From Phoronis australis (Eukaryota > Phoronida > Phoronidae): a stretch of 64,000 nucleotides of DNA. Below the pieces are notes generated by a model. That model saw nothing but the letters and a program-made list of their open reading frames with translations. It made no database searches and was not told the DNA's origin. Positions 44,656 to 59,032 of this stretch are shown here, in pieces (within the stretch, counting starts at the first letter, position 1; the number at the start of each line of letters is the position of its first letter). The DNA lies in the NCBI GenBank assembly GCA_002633005.1, contig NMRA01000214.1, positions 270,414 to 334,413 on the forward strand, written 5' to 3'. Made by a program: the position numbers and the translations under genes.

Positions 44656-47600
44656 GTGGCAAATTGAAAAATTTGATTTTGCCGGTTGTTTGTAAAATAC
44701 ACATTTTTGTCTATTTACAAGCCATACATATACCCAAACAATGTGCTGCGACCCACGGATGACCAAAACAGGAGAAGGATTTAGAATGCAAATTATGAAG
44801 GTAAACTAACGTTGGTTGCGTTTCATACTGCATTATTATAAATAACTGCAGTTCGATACTTTGAAGGTTCTCAAGTCCAAACATCCATAACACGAGACAT
44901 GAAATTGTTAGCTTGTCCGAAATAAGGCCACGCAACCAGAAGCCGGTCATTCAAAATCAACGACAGCGAAGCAGCAAAATTTTAGTAGCGGTAAAACAAA
45001 GTTTGAAAATGTAAATGAAAGCGAAAGCTCAGTGCACATTGCTGAACTGTTTTTGGATTTTTTCCAGAGGTACTGGCTCTTCGAGTGTTTAATATCCCAA
45101 AATATTTTGTTCCAAATCACTGTTCAGCACCTCATGTCATTAAAGTTTGAACTTTAAGGTTTCGCAGTTATGGGCTTTCGCACTCGCGTGTATTTGTGGA
45201 CTTGAAAACCTTCCGAAAAATGAAAGCCGTGATTTCATACCTTCAGCAAACACACTTTCTCAGTTCTAGTTTTAAATTGAAGTCATGTAGGTTTTATCGC
45301 TTCTAAAGGCTTGGTTTCCTTTTAACCGTATTGTAGATTTAATAGCGACTTGGTCATTCTTCGAACGATGGACTTTGGCTGACTAGTATACCATTAACGC
45401 GCGGTATTTAACGTCGAAAGCAGTGACAGTATACCCAAGGTAGGACCGGACAACTAACACCAATGTCATCAGTAATGTTCATCTGAAACCATCCCTGTTT
45501 GATTTGAAAAAGCGAAGTTCAAAATTTACTCGCCAGTCATTCAACATCTGTCTTTATTCATGAACACTGTTTCACACCTGGTTTCAGGGCAAAAAAAAAT
45601 GTAAGTTTAAGAAAAAAAAAAAACAAAAGCACATTAATGTTAAAACAATGGTATCAATCCAACAGTGGAATTTCATTCGATGAAAATAAATGTTTCAGAA
45701 GTCATCACAGAAAAACAGTTAATATGATCATTTCATTTTCGTTTTTTGAAGGGTGTTTAAATCATGGTATTTGACATTTTACCTAAATCTGAACTGCTAT
45801 TCTGATACGAATCTTCAAAGTTAGAGAATTTTGAACGATATTCCAAAGATAATACACGATCTGAACAACCATGACCTCACCACTACTGGCAGAGAACCAA
45901 AGATAACACTGAACCACCTACTCAAATGATACCGTAATTGGAAAGGTAAAAAAAATCTCTGAAGTTGAGTGAGTGCGCACCATGAGATGCTGTCTTACAC
46001 GGTATACGAAAGACGATTGAGGTATGAAGCTTTCGTTATTGATAACATTTTGTCTGGCCGATACTTGCAGTTACAGTTGTATACCCGTGTCAACTGTGTG
46101 GTGCCCAAATCATTGTAACAGCGTTTAAGTGCTGTCGAACATTGTTTGGATCTTTTCTAGAGGAGGCACTGGCACTTCCAAAAAGTAATTTCAAACAGGA
46201 ACGTGCATACAAATCTCCGAACATTTTGCTAACTGTAATAAATGAAAGTTCGAAATTTTAGCTTTCAAACTAATGGACTTTCGACCTAGTTTGGACCTTT
46301 GGATTTATGGATTTTTCGACTTGCAAACCTTCGGACCAATGAATAAGTGATCTCATACAGTACCTTCTGCTCACACTCTTTCTCACTTGTACTTTTCAAT
46401 TCAGATCATAAGGTTTGATTGCTTCCAATGAGATGACTGTTTGAACATCATTGTAGGCTTTTAAGGAATTGACCTAATTTCGTCAAACCACAGGACATTG
46501 GCTGACTAGTATACCATTGTCATGCGGGATGTGACGTCGCGAGCAGTGAGAGTGTACCAAAGGTGCCGCTGGACCACTCACAGGAATGACATCAAGAGTC
46601 AAAAAGTATGGTGCCGTTCACCCCTAAATATCCTGGAAGTTAAATGCTTCGACTGTCTGTGTGTTCTACGAGTCATCAAAACTGTATAGAAGCCTTGTTT
46701 GATTTGGAAAAGTCAGGTCATTCAGGCATCTATTTTTATTCATATGCATTGTATTACATCTAGTTTCAGGGCACAGTCCCTCAAAAACTGTACAATTTAG
46801 CAAATGGTAAAGCCACGTTAATGGTAAAACAATGATCTCAATAACAACATCGAATTTCATTTCATGAAAGTGTTCCAGAAGTGACCTCAGAACTCTAGTA
46901 ACTCTCCGAAATATGCTCTTCATTTTTGTTTTGTGAACTATCTTTAAATCACAGTATTTGGAGGTGTTACATGAATAAGAACAGCTATTTCTGAGATACA
47001 AACGTTCAAAGTTAGAGAAATATAGACGTTTGTTCCAGGGTCTTATAGGATCTGAGCAAGAAGGACACTGACCTTACCACCACTACCACAGAGCAAAAGA
47101 TGTCGCTGAACCACCAACACAAAATGATACCATAATCGGAAACGTAAAAAATCTCTTAAGTTGCACTCTCCCTTAGGTTGCATCTTGAGATGCTGCCTTA
47201 AAAGATACATGAATTACGATAGAGGTGTGTAACTGACGTTATTGACAACATTTTGGTCTGACTGACACTTGTGACAACTTTGTGGTGCCTTGATCATTGT
47301 AACAGCTTTAAAGTGATAACGGTATTTTACTTGTACTCTGGCTTGTACTCAAGTTTTAGTGTTTGGTTAGTGATGACACACGTGTACTTTATATGGATAC
47401 ACCTCTCCATGCACCAAATCTATCACCATTCGCTTTCACTTGTCGTTTGTTACTTGTCTTGCTGGTACATTCGTATTGACGATAACACTATTTCTAATTT
47501 CCACTAACATTTGCACTAACATACTAAAACATACCCTAACACACTAAAAACAGCATGACTGAATCCAAATGACGATCCTGTGTGCATGCTGAATGTTGTT

Positions 47601-50600
47601 AACTGAGTTCCTCTGCAGATGCCATAACCAGGCGGAGCTGAGCAGTTGTTCCCTTGATCGATTAGACCCGTGGCATGGAGAAGGATTTTTCAATTACATT
47701 GATTATTCAAGTATCAAATGGAAAACAGTTGACTTCTCAATTGTTTGTAAATTTTATTATTTCACGGTTGCGACCCCTGGATTACCAAGACGGAAGAAGG
47801 GGAATGGAAGAAGAAGAATGACAAACGAAGACTAAAATTAAGAATGTAATATAATTTTGCTCGCGATTCATACTGAATTGGTATAAATAGGGTAGAGCTC
47901 TATATTATGAAGGTTCACAAGTCTAAAGGCAAATCCTCTGACAATTGAATATATTTCTAAAAGAGCCCTTTAACCCCGAGGGTTCACAAATCCGACAGAA
48001 AGAAAAGATATTTAGTTCGAAACTAGTCCGAAGGTCTATTATACCTGAAACCTGTGATTTAGCCATCGACAGGAAGCAGCACGATTGTATTGGTGGTAAA
48101 CAAATATTTGAAAATGTAAATAAATGCAACATCTCTGCACATTGCCGAATATTGTTTTGATCCTTCCGACAGGCTCTCAGGGCTCCATAAAGTAGTTTCA
48201 AATAGGCACGTGCATATAAATACCCGAACTTTCTTCTCCAAACAACTTTTCAAAATCTTGATACATGAAAAATCTAACGTTTAGCTTCGGACTGGTGCAG
48301 ACCTTCGAATTTATAGATTTTTGGACGTTTAAACTTTCAGAACAATGAATACCTTGAATTCATGCCTTCTGCTCACACTCTTTCTCACTCGTAGATTTCA
48401 ATTCAGATCACACGATTTCATTGCCTCCAAGGGGTTGACTTCGTTTGAATTTTATTGTAGGTTTTTAGAAGCCAAATTTCTTCTACCAACTGGACTGACT
48501 AATATACAACTAGCATGCGGCATGCGGGATTTGACGTCGCGAACAGTGGGATGAAACCACATGACCACTTACACAAATGACACCATAGCCAAAAAGTATG
48601 GTGCCATTAAGCTGTAAACATCCTGGAAGTTACACGCTTTGACCGTATGTGCATTCTAGAACCCATCAATTCACACCTGGTTTAAGGGCACAATAAATTA
48701 TTTCTCAAAAACCATAAAATTTAGCTTAGGACAAAAAGCACATTAATGGTAAAACAATTGTACCAATAACAAGATCGAATTTAGTTTAATGAAAGTGTTC
48801 CAGAAGTCATCTCAGAACTCTGATAAAGTTGTAAAATATGCTCTTATCATTTTCGTTTTCTGAACGGTGTTTAAATCATAGTATTTGAAAGTTTTACATC
48901 AATGTGTCATTTCTGAGATACAAACGTTAGAGAAATGGAGACGTTCTTTTCTAGGGTCTTACAGGCTTCGAACAACGAAGACCATGGCCTTGCCACCACT
49001 GGCAGTGAACCAAAGATGTTGCTGAACCGCGAACACAAAATAACACCAGAGTGGAAAAGGTAAAAACGTCTCGCAAGCTGCTTCTTCCGTGAGGGCGCGC
49101 GCTATGAGTTGCTGTCTTACAGATTCATGAAAGACGAGAGTGGTGTATAGCTTTTGCTATTTATAATATTTTAGTCTGGTTGGCACTTGCAGTTACAGTT
49201 CTCCACCCAAGACAATTGTGTGGTGTCTGGGTCGCGTCGTTGTAAAATATTTTAAGTTTTGGCTGTATTTTACTTGTACTCGTGGTTGTACTCAGGTTTT
49301 AGTGTTTGGTTCGTGATGACGCACATGTACTTTAAATAGATACACCTCTCCATCCACCAAATCTATCACCATTCGGTTGCACTACACGTTTGTTAATTGT
49401 CTTGCTCGTGTATTCGCGTTGACGCTGATGCTCTTTCTAATCCCGACTAACAATTACACTAACCTACTGACACAAGCCCAAACGTACCCATAAAGAGAGC
49501 ATGAATCAATCCAAATAACGTAAAAGGTCACAAAAATTTTGTTAATACATGTTTTTTTTTGTCTATTGACTCTCCACACCCACGCAACAGCGATACGCTG
49601 CAACCCACAGATAACAGAAGAAGCATGAAAGAAGAAAATTCACAACCGAATACTAAAGCTAAGAAGGAAATCTAATATTGCTTGCGAATCATAATGCATT
49701 GGCATCAATAGGATAGAGCTCGATACTCCGAAGGTGTACAAGTTAGAAGGCAAATTATGCGACAAATGAAAACGTTTTCAAAAGGACCTTGAGTCCGAAG
49801 GTTCACAAATCCAACAAAAAGAAGGTCTAGTTGAAACTATTGACAAGGTCTGACAACAGAGCAGCAAAATTTTACTGGCAGCATTCCAAAATTTGATAAT
49901 GTAACTAAATGTAGCTGCTCAGTAAGCATTTACAAAATTTATTAGGATCCCATTGAGGAGCACTGGCTCTTCGAATCACTAGTTTCAAACGGCACGTGTA
50001 TAGAAACTAACTCCAAAATTTTTCACGAAATCACTTTTCAGAACTTCGTGTCCTGAAAGATCGAGCGTTTACTTTTGAAAATGATAAGCTTTCGGACTTC
50101 AGTGGATATTAAGATTTATGGATTCTTGGTCTAGCTAACCTTGAAACCGAGGAATACTGTGATTTCATACCTTCGGTCCAAACACCTTCTCACTTGTAGA
50201 TTTCAATTCAGGTCGTATTGCTTTATCACTTTCAAGGGGTTCATTTTTAGCGACTTGTCCCAGTGTCCAACAACTGGACATTGGCTGACTAATATACCAT
50301 CCACGTGTGATAACTGAAGTTGCCAGCAGTGATAATATATCAAATGTTTTGCAGGACCATTATGACGAAATACATTAGAGTCAAACGGTGTGGTGCATTT
50401 CATCTGTAAACGTCCTGGACGTGTGTACTCCTATGTGCAACTTGTTTGAAAATGAAGTGAAAATTGTATTCGCTACTCATTCAGGCACCGTCTTTATTCA
50501 TGTACACTGTTTCATACCTGATTCCAGGGCACAATCTTTCAAAAACTGCAAAATTTAGCAAAAGAGAAAAGCACATTATTAGTAAAACAACGGTGTCAAT

Positions 50601-53022
50601 AACAATATCGAATTTCATTTGATAAAAATATTTCAGAAGTGGTATCAGAAACACTATTAATAATCTAAAATATGATCATTTCATTTTCGTTTTGTGAACG
50701 ACGTTTAAATAATAGTATTTGAATGTTTCACATAAATCTGAAGAGCTATTTCTGAGAAATGTACTTAACACTTCTTTTAGGGTCTACAGGATCTGAACAA
50801 GCAGGATCCACCACTGGCAACAAACCAAACATCTCGCTGAGCCACTAACACAAAAAGACTCCAGAGTCAGAAAGGTAACGGAAGGCCAGAAGTTGCCTCT
50901 TGCGACAGGCCACATGCCATGAGGTGCTGTCTTACCCGATGCATGAAGTACGATAGGGGTAACTGTCGTTATTGATAACACTTTGGTCTTCACCTGTTAC
51001 CACTGTTTGGTGTCCATTTCGTTGTAATAGACTTCAAGTGTTGCCTGCATTTTAGTTGTACCCTTGGTTCTACTCACGTACGGGTATTAATGCTGGGGTC
51101 GTGATGACGCACATTTACTCTAACGAATAGATCAGCCCATTTGTCAATTGTATTTCACAATTCCCTTGGACTAGACGTTTGTTATTTTCTTGCTTGTGCT
51201 TTCGCGTTGGCGCTAACGCACTTTCTAATCCCGCCCAACAATTGCCCTAACTTACCAGGAAAGACGGCATGAATTAATCCAAATGACGTTCAAGGTCACA
51301 AATTATGTGTTGAATGGTGTTATTTGAATTCCTCTGGAGATGCCACAACCAGATGGAGATGAACAATGGTTCCCGTGACCGATTTCTATCGGCGTAGTGA
51401 CAAGGATTTTTAAATTGATCTCCGAGTGGCAAATTGAAAACTGTTGATTTGTCGATTGTTTGAAAAGTCCATTAATACAGGTGTTTGTCTATTTACGCGG
51501 TATAACCGTACCTCAACGATACGCTGTGAACCTCGGATGACGAAGGATTTAAGACGAAAATTATGTAGGTGAACTAACGTTGTTTCCGTTTAATGCCAAT
51601 ATATATTTTGGATGCAGCCCGGCACTCTGAAGGTTCTCAAGTCCCGACACCCAATGATACGGAAAATGAAATGTTTTTAAAAAGACCCTATTTGGCCACG
51701 TGTTCACAACTTCGACAGAAAAGAAAGCTAGTTAGATCAAAACTGATTTCAAGATTTATGATACCAGAAACCTCAACAGCAGCGGAACAGCAAGACTTTA
51801 GTGGCTGTAACCACTTTGTTTGCCTCCTTTCCAGAGGCACAGGCTCTTCGAAGAACTAGTGTCAAACAGGCATGTGCTTCCAAATTACCAAATATTTTGC
51901 TCGAAATCGCCGTTCGGAACCTCGTGTCATGAAAGTTTGAACTTTTAGCTTTCGAACTAATGGGGTTTAGGACTTGTGTTGATCTTCGAATTTGAAGACT
52001 TAAAAACCTTGAATTTATACCTTAGGTCATACCTTTCCTCATTTCTAGTCTTCATTTGAGGACATATAGGTTTTACTACTTCGGACGTGTTGATTTCCTT
52101 TTAACCTAATTGTAGATTTTTAGCGACTTGGCCTTTCGTCGATCCACTGGACTTTGGCTGACAAGTACACCATTAGCATGCAGGATCTGACGCTGAGAAC
52201 AGTGAAATGGTACCAAATGTGCTGCAGTACCATTTACACTAATGGCACCAGAGACAAAAGGTATGGTGCTGCTAAGCTGTAAATCTCCTGGAAGTTACTT
52301 GTTTCGACTGCATGCGAGTGTTTAACATAGAAAAGTGAAACATTTACTCGCCAGTCATGCAGGCATCTCGTTTTTCATTTACACTCTTTCTTACCTGGTT
52401 TCAGCTCACATTCTCTCAAAAATCATAGTATTTAGCAAAAGACAGAGCTCATTGATGGTAAAACAGCGGTCACTATAACAAGGTCGAATTTACTTAAATG
52501 CTAAATTTTCCAGAAGTGATCAAGGAAATACTCTTCATGTTCTAAAATATGATCACTTCATTTTCGTTTTGTGAACTGCGTTTAAATATATTTCAATGTT
52601 TTACATAAATGTAAACAGCTATTTATGAGATGAATTCAAATATTCAAACTGAGAGAGAAAATAGAGGCTTCTTTAGGATCATACAGGACCTGAACAACCA
52701 GCACCCTGACCTCGCTACCACTGGAAGAGAACCTAAGATGTCACCGACAACCGACACAAAATAAAACCGGAGACGGAAAGGTAAAAAAGACCCGTAAGCT
52801 GCACTTCCGTGAGAGCGCACGCTGTGAGATGCTGTCTTTCCAGATACATGAAGGACGATAGTGCTGATTAAATTATATTATTGATAACATTTGGGTCTTG
52901 CATTTACAGGTCTCCACCCGTGACAACTGTGTGGTTTCCAGATTATTTTAATAGTTCTTAAGGGTTGACTTTAGTTTTGTTGTACATGTGTACTCTGGGT
53001 TGTACTCAAGTATTAGTGTTTG

Positions 53023-53027
53023 GATGT
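53023..53027. other. Left target-site duplication GATGT of the BEL element
   Basis: GATGT precedes the LTR here and follows the right LTR at 59794-59798. Joining the flanks gives GTGTTTGGATGTGATGACGCAC, which matches intact satellite units. Confidence 0.88.
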
Positions 53028-53156
53028 TGTTACTGCAGACGCAATCATTCTTATTGCCTGTGTATATTAAGTATTGTTTCCTGTTGTACTCATTTTCAAG
53101 TACCCCCCAGATTGTGAACTTGTCACGTGGCACTGACATTTATAGCGTTTTACCCG
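53028..53156 (+). mobile_element. Truncated 5' LTR of the BEL element
   Basis: It matches the first 130 bp of the 3' LTR (59033-59162) with one substitution in the first ~114 bp. Identity stops after CGTTTTACCCG, where the sequence jumps into gag. About 630 bp of LTR plus the primer-binding site are gone. Confidence 0.88.
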
Positions 53157-54800
53157 AAGATGAGACAGTCATCGACTCAAGTTGTGGCAACAAGGCAGAT
53201 GACAAAAATGAAAAAGTTGATGGAAAGTACAGAGCACTTGCATCTCGTCAAAGGTGAACTGGTTACATTTAGTCATAATATACAGGTTTTTGCAGACGCT
53301 TATCAGAGTCATATAGGTTTGATCACAACTGAGTTACAGCGTAAGACAGTCAGTCAGAAGTACCACGATCAGATTCAAGTGTTTCATGAATTTTGTGATA
53401 CTGTACACCATAGGGTAATGGAAACGGAACATTCGCTTCAACAAAACCTTCACTCAGTATCCGAAGTTTCAGTTAAAGCTTCTTCGCGAGCGACTTCTAG
53501 GCGTTCGTCAACGTGCTCTAAGAAATCCTCGGAAAGTTCACACGCAATCAGGTTGAAAGCCGCCATGACAACCGCCGGTTTGGCAGCTTAAAAGGCCGCA
53601 TTGGAGGAGTCGTTAAAATGGAGGCCGAGCTGAAAAAGGCCGAAATCGAAGCTAAACGTCACCATTTGTTGTCTGCTCTGAATGTCCGGATCGCCAAAGC
53701 AAACGCCAAGGAGGCCTGGGCTGAAAGCTGCGTCAAGTACCAACGACTCCGGGTCATGCGTCAAATCAAAAGCATTTAGTTTACCCCAGCAGAGCGTTCC
53801 AGGTGCTCACGTTATGCCACCTACGTCTCTTATTTCTAAACCTGAAAATTCCGATAAAGAATTGACCTGTATGTTATCAACATTACGTCTGCCCCCACCA
53901 AATCTCATGACGTTTACGGGAGACATCAAGACCATTTTGACAATCGAGATGGCATTCGATTTGCAGATTGTACCACTGACTTCAACCTACACAGAGCGCT
54001 TATACTACTTGGACTCTTACTTAAGATGCGAAGCAAAGGAACTTGTAGCCGGATGTCTCTTCATGAATTCAGAAGATGGGTACAAAGAAGCACGGCGAAC
54101 TTTGAAAAGTGAATACGCTGACCCGTACAAGGTTGCTTCGTCGTTTTTGAATAAACTCCAATTATGGCCTACAATTAAGCCTGAACATTGCAGTGGCATT
54201 AAGCGATTTTCAGTTTTTCTAAAACAATGTGAGCACGCCATGTCGAAGATTGAATACTTGTCGGTGTTGAATCACATACCTTATCTTCAAACAATTGTTC
54301 ACAAACTTCCATTATATCTGCAAAACAAATGGCACGGCTTTGTGAACAGCGATGAACGACGCAAAAATGTCACGTTTGTCAGACTTGTAAGCTTCATTCA
54401 GAAGGCTGCGGAGACTGCCAACGACCCCATTTTCGGGAAGGAAGCTGCGGCAAGACCACCAAAGCCGACTTATTCAAAGACCAATTTTGCTGCCACCACG
54501 GAAACGACGCCATCACGTGGAAGAAAGTCACCAGTGTGCCATTATTGTTTACTGGACCACCACTTAAATGATTGTGATTCGTTTAGACCGTTGTCTATGG
54601 ATGACAAACACAAGTTTATAATGGACAAGAAATTATGTTTCGGTTGCCTTCATTATGGTCATATGTCTAAAGGGTGTTCAAATCGTCGCATTTGCGAAAA
54701 ATGCTTTATAAGTCAGCCTACAACACTTAACGTAGAGAGATCAGCGACGAACGATACAAAAAAATTTGAGTACAGTAAACATTCGCCAAGGAACCCCTGA
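53157..54800 (+). pseudogene. BEL gag: coiled-coil N-part, DUF1759 and CCHC zinc knuckles (broken)
   Basis: Gag forms the retrotransposon particle and binds its RNA. The first frame (to 53591) is helical, Gln/Lys/Ser-rich and ends at an in-frame stop; the conserved charged helix beyond it continues in another frame after a 1-base shift near 53620. From 53682 to 54800 the frame has a DUF1759-type core (PNLMTFTGD, then LYYLDSYLRCEAKELV) and two zinc knuckles, CHYCLLDHHLNDC (54537 onward) and CFGCLHYGHMSKGC. The original start codon is probably lost with the 5' LTR deletion. Confidence 0.82.
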
Positions 54801-55347
54801 CCGTGATTCTGATGCTCTGACGTCATCGTTACCAGCTGTCTTGGGACAGCAACGCAAGGTATCTGCACCACCCACACGAGGTACATGTACGCAACCTCAA
54901 TCGTTGATCAACTCCTCTTCACACGATCTTCAAACAGCTCAAGTAGGTACCTGCCACACTCCTTCGTTTGACGATTGCAATCAGAAAACACTTCATGAAA
55001 TTATTCCAGTTCGTGTTAGACAGAAAGGTAATGATACTGAGGTACTGACATACGCATTCTTCGACAATGGTAGCAGTGGATGTTTCCTTACTGATCGTCT
55101 TAAATCTGATTTACATGCTACAGGTCACGAAGTTGCCCTGGATCTGCACGGGCGTAATTATGTGAATACGACGGTTATAAAAGATCTGGATGTTACTGAC
55201 ATGAATGGCCAGAATCCTGTGACGATCCAGAAGGCTTACTCTCGTGCGCAGATACCAGTGGACTTTCGTCACACTGTATCCCTACACCGGAGGTTCTCGA
55301 AAAAGTCAGTTATCTTAGTGTTGTTGCTCAAAACATTCCTTTGTTAA
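54766..55347 (+). pseudogene. BEL A17-type aspartic protease region
   Basis: The frame contains TYAFFDNGSSGCFLTD, the D-x-G-S catalytic motif of Pao retropepsins (Pfam Peptidase_A17 context), which processes Gag-Pol. It overlaps the gag frame end by about 35 bp in another frame, then breaks near 55347. Downstream protease-to-RT linker continues in the frame at 55341-55760. Confidence 0.75.
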
Positions 55348-56905
55348 TGCCAAATATTTACATTGTTTTGATTATAGGTTCAAGTTTCCCCGCTGCGCTC
55401 CAGCCGTTACAGGTAGTTCCTATTGAAGGTGATGAACCGTTTGCCGTTCGCTTGCGCCACGGATGGACAGTCAACGGTGTCGTGCATATTTCCGACAATC
55501 CTCTTGGTGCCTACATGACGTACTGTAATCGCATTCAAGTTGTTGAATCCTGTTCTGTGAAGGAAATTCCGTTTCTGGATCCTAAAGACGTTATCGACAC
55601 GCTTGCATTGGACTTCAAGGACTGTAGCGCTGGCTCAAACCCGAATGAGAAGGGCCACTCTAGAGAGGACTTGGAGTTCATGGAACGTGCCAACCAATGC
55701 ATGAAGAATGTCGACGGCCATTTGAGATCCCACTTCCCTTCAGAAATCAGAATCTTATAATGAATTACAACAGCTCACAAGCTGTCCACAGAGCAACATA
55801 CCAAAGAAAAAAGATGATGGGAGACAGTTCGTACTACAACGAGTACAAGGCATTTATCGATAATGTTTTAACTAAGGGTTATGCAGAGAAAGTGCCAGCT
55901 AAGGAAGTTCAAGATCGCAAAGGCTTTACTTGGTACCTCCCGCACCATGGTGTGTACCATCCGCAGAAGAAAAAGTTGAGCGTCGTGTTCGATTGTGCAG
56001 CCAAGTTTCAAGGCACGTCCTTAAACGATCAGTTGATTCAAGGTCCAAATCTTACCAACTCAGTCTTCGGTGTTTTGACAAGAATTCGTGGTGGACAAAT
56101 AGCGTTTTCAGCAGACATCGAGACTTTGTTTTACTAAGTAAAGGTACCTGAATGCCAACGAAATTTTCTAAGATTCGTTTGATGGCCTGACGGCGACTTA
56201 CAGACCAGATTGGATGACTACCGAATGACGGTACATCTTTTCAGCGCCGCATCGTCCCCCAGTGTGTCTAACTTCGCCCTCAGAAAAACTGCCGAAAATT
56301 GCGATCCTAATGTAGCAACCACGATCCGGCGCAACTTTTACGTTGACGACTGCTTGAAGGCTGTTAACAGTGACGAGCAGGCTATTCGGTTGGTGAAAGA
56401 TCTTTGCAAAGCGTGCTTGAGTGCAGGGTTCCACTTGACAAAATTCGCCAATAACAGTCGTGCGCTATTAGACTCCATCCCTGTTGAAGAAAGGTCCAAG
56501 GAACTACAAGCTAAAACTTTGGACTACGTCTCCATGCCGACACAGCGTGTTTTGGGCATTCAATGGAAGATGTCATCAGATTATCTTGGTTTCACCATAA
56601 AGATAAGACCAAAGGACATGACCAGAAGGGCAATCTTATCCATTACTGCTTCGCTTTATGACCCCCTCGGTTTCTTAGCACCATTTGTGCTTCAAGCAAA
56701 GAGGCTTTTGCAAGACTTGTGTAAAGAAGACGGTCTTCATTGGGATGACGGGATTCCAGAAGTTTACCATGCACGATGGCAGAAGTGGCTTTCTGAATTA
56801 CCCCGTATGGAGGAAGTCAACATTCGACGTTGTTACGTGCCAAAAGAATTCAGTAACGTCGTTATTCAGCAGTTTCACGTGTTTTCGGATGCAAGCAGTG
56901 ACTGA
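55341..56905 (+). pseudogene. BEL reverse transcriptase (broken)
   Basis: Reverse transcriptase copies the element RNA. Pieces: linker with PFAVRLRHGWTVNGVV (55341-55760), fingers/palm with VVFDCAAKFQGTSLNDQL and the first catalytic Asp in FSADIET (to 56137), and the palm with FYVDDCLKAV (YVDD box, about 56337) followed by thumb sequence with the conserved SLYDPLGFLAPF. Two stops lie between the ADIET and YVDD segments and there is a frameshift near 55700. Confidence 0.85.
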
Positions 56906-57037
56906 TGCGGGTGTTGTGCTTATTTACATATTGTTAATGCTGATGGTATTGTTCACTGTTCTCTATTATTAGGTAAAGCCAGGGTTGCGCCTCTCAGATG
57001 AATAACGATTCCCAAGCTGGAACTCACAGCCGCTACA

Positions 57038-57403
57038 GTGTCCGTACAGATTGGGAGAATGCTGTGCAACGAACTCGACCCGGACCCGGCAAAATCGGTC
57101 TTCCACACAGATTCTATGACGGTTGTGTATTATGTGCACAGTCGCAGTAATAGGTTCCCGGTTTTCGTTGCCAACAGGGTACAGCAAATATTAGACTTCA
57201 GCAACCCTTCGCAGTGGAGGTATGTGCGTTCTGAATTTAACCCAGCTGATTGTGCGCCACGCGGTTTAGAAGCTGAGAAGTTCTCTGTCACGATAGTTGG
57301 TTTAATGGTCCCAATTTCTTGTTGTGTGGTGACTGTTATTATCCTCAGTCAAGCGCGTTTCCAGTGCCCAGTTATGAAGCTGCCAGTTCTCAGACTTTTG
57401 TGA
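57038..57403 (+). pseudogene. BEL RNase H region
   Basis: The frame has FHTDSMTVVYYV and WRYVRSEFNPADCAPRGL, matching the Pao RNase H catalytic Asp and the terminal NPAD motif. It is separated from the reverse transcriptase by a frame break around 56906-57037. Confidence 0.75.
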
Positions 57404-58925
57404 ATGGCGACAAGTTTTAATAAAAGTGTTAGCGGTTTGGAACGATTGATTGATTATTACTCTAAATGGTTGCCGTTAAAAAAAGCTGTAGCTGTCTTCA
57501 GTAGATTTCAGAAATGGTTGGTGCAACGAAATAGAGATGGAGATTCCAGTGACCAGAGTTGGTTGTCAGCGCCACTTACGGTTGTGGAATTGGATGAAGC
57601 GGAAGCCAGTGTGTTGAAATTTACTCAGAGACAATACTTCAGAGATGATTTTGAAAGGCTCTCAGGTAACGGTAGAGGCAAAAAAGTACACCGCTGATCA
57701 CGCTAGACCCTTTCTTGGACAGAGGTTTGTTACGTGTTGGCGGTCGTCTCGGTAAAGCTTTGCTGGAGGATGGTATGAAGCATCCCATCGTATTGCCTAG
57801 ACAGAGTCACGTTACAACGCTTGTTGTTCGCCATTATCACGAGCGCCTTGCCCACGCTGGTAGGAATCATGTTCTTTCAACCTTACGAGAGAAGTTCTGG
57901 ATTGTTACCGTCAATGCAGCTGTTCGGAGAGTTATTAACAGATGTGTGACTTGCCGTCGTCTACGTGGTCAAGCATGTGAGCAAAAGATGGCTAATTTGC
58001 CTGTTGAACGCACTATTCCAGAAGCACCTTTTACGTACACAGGCACAGATTTGTTCGGTCCGTTCCAAGTTAAAGAAGGTAGAAAGGTGTATAAGCGTTA
58101 CGGTGTCATGTTTACTTGTTTCTCTAGCCGGGCCATACATTTAGAAGTGGTTAACAGCCTTGAGACAAACTGTTTCATTAATGCTCTGCGCCGATTTTTG
58201 GCCAGACGAGGACCAGTTCATACCATCTTCAGTGACAACGGAACGAACTTCGTGGGAGCGATCGTGAGTTACGAGCAGCCATAGATGAAATGGACCAGGA
58301 ACGTATTCAGAGGTACATGTTGACAGAAAATATTGACTGGTCGTTCAACCCGCCAACTGCTAGTAACTTCGGTGGTCTTTGGGAACGTCAAATTCGCACT
58401 GTTCGGAAAGTGTTATCATCCACATTGCGCGAATGTGATCGCTTAGATGATGACATTCGGCATACAGTATTCTGTGAGGCGGAGGCCATAGTGAATTCAA
58501 GACCCCTTACAACTGTATCTAGTGACCCCGACGATTTGGATCCATTATCACCGAGCAACATTCTTACTTTTAAGACACGGATATTGCTCCCTCCACCTGG
58601 AAAGTTTCAGCGAGAAGACGTTCATTCACGTAAGCGTTGGAGGCGCGCCCAATACTTGGCGAATCTCTTTTGGACAAGATGGAGAAAAGAGTATTTGGCT
58701 ACATTGCAATGTCGTCGAAAGTGGCAAGTTCCAAGTCGCAATATGAAAACGAATGATGTTGTACTCATCAAGGCCTTCCCCGGTGTGAATGGAAGATGGG
58801 TCGTGTGACAGACTTAGAGGCGGATCAAAATGGTCTCGTAAGGAGCTGTCATGTTAAAACATTGACGTCAACCTTTTGGTGCCCTGTAAGTAAATTGGTT
58901 CTTTTGCTTTGTTCTGAAGATAAGT
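57404..58925 (+). pseudogene. BEL integrase and C-terminal DUF5641-like tail (broken)
   Basis: Integrase inserts the cDNA. The N-terminal zinc finger has HYHERLAHAG and CVTC; the DDE core has GTDLFGP, SDNGTNFVGA and the Glu in GGLWERQIRTVRKVL; the tail has WRRAQYLANLFWTRW. Breaks: between 57697 and 57715, a 1-base shift near 58262 and another near 58800. All three catalytic acids are present but in different frames. Confidence 0.85.
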
Positions 58926-59020
58926 AACTGTGATTTCACGTGCATTTTGTTCGGTTGTTATCTTTGATTGTTTCTGCAGTGTCTGATTGTGTTTGGTCAG
59001 CGAAGTTTTCTCCGCTTTCT

Positions 59021-59032
59021 CGGGGGGAGCAA
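59021..59032 (+). other. Polypurine tract of the BEL element
   Basis: CGGGGGGAGCAA directly abuts the TGTTACTG start of the 3' LTR, as expected for the plus-strand DNA primer site. Confidence 0.75.

Noticed and set aside
43300-47001. Similar minus-strand frames at 43300-43596 and 46666-47001
   Set aside because: Their resemblance is that of the underlying satellite DNA; other units have stops at many positions, so there is no sign of coding selection.
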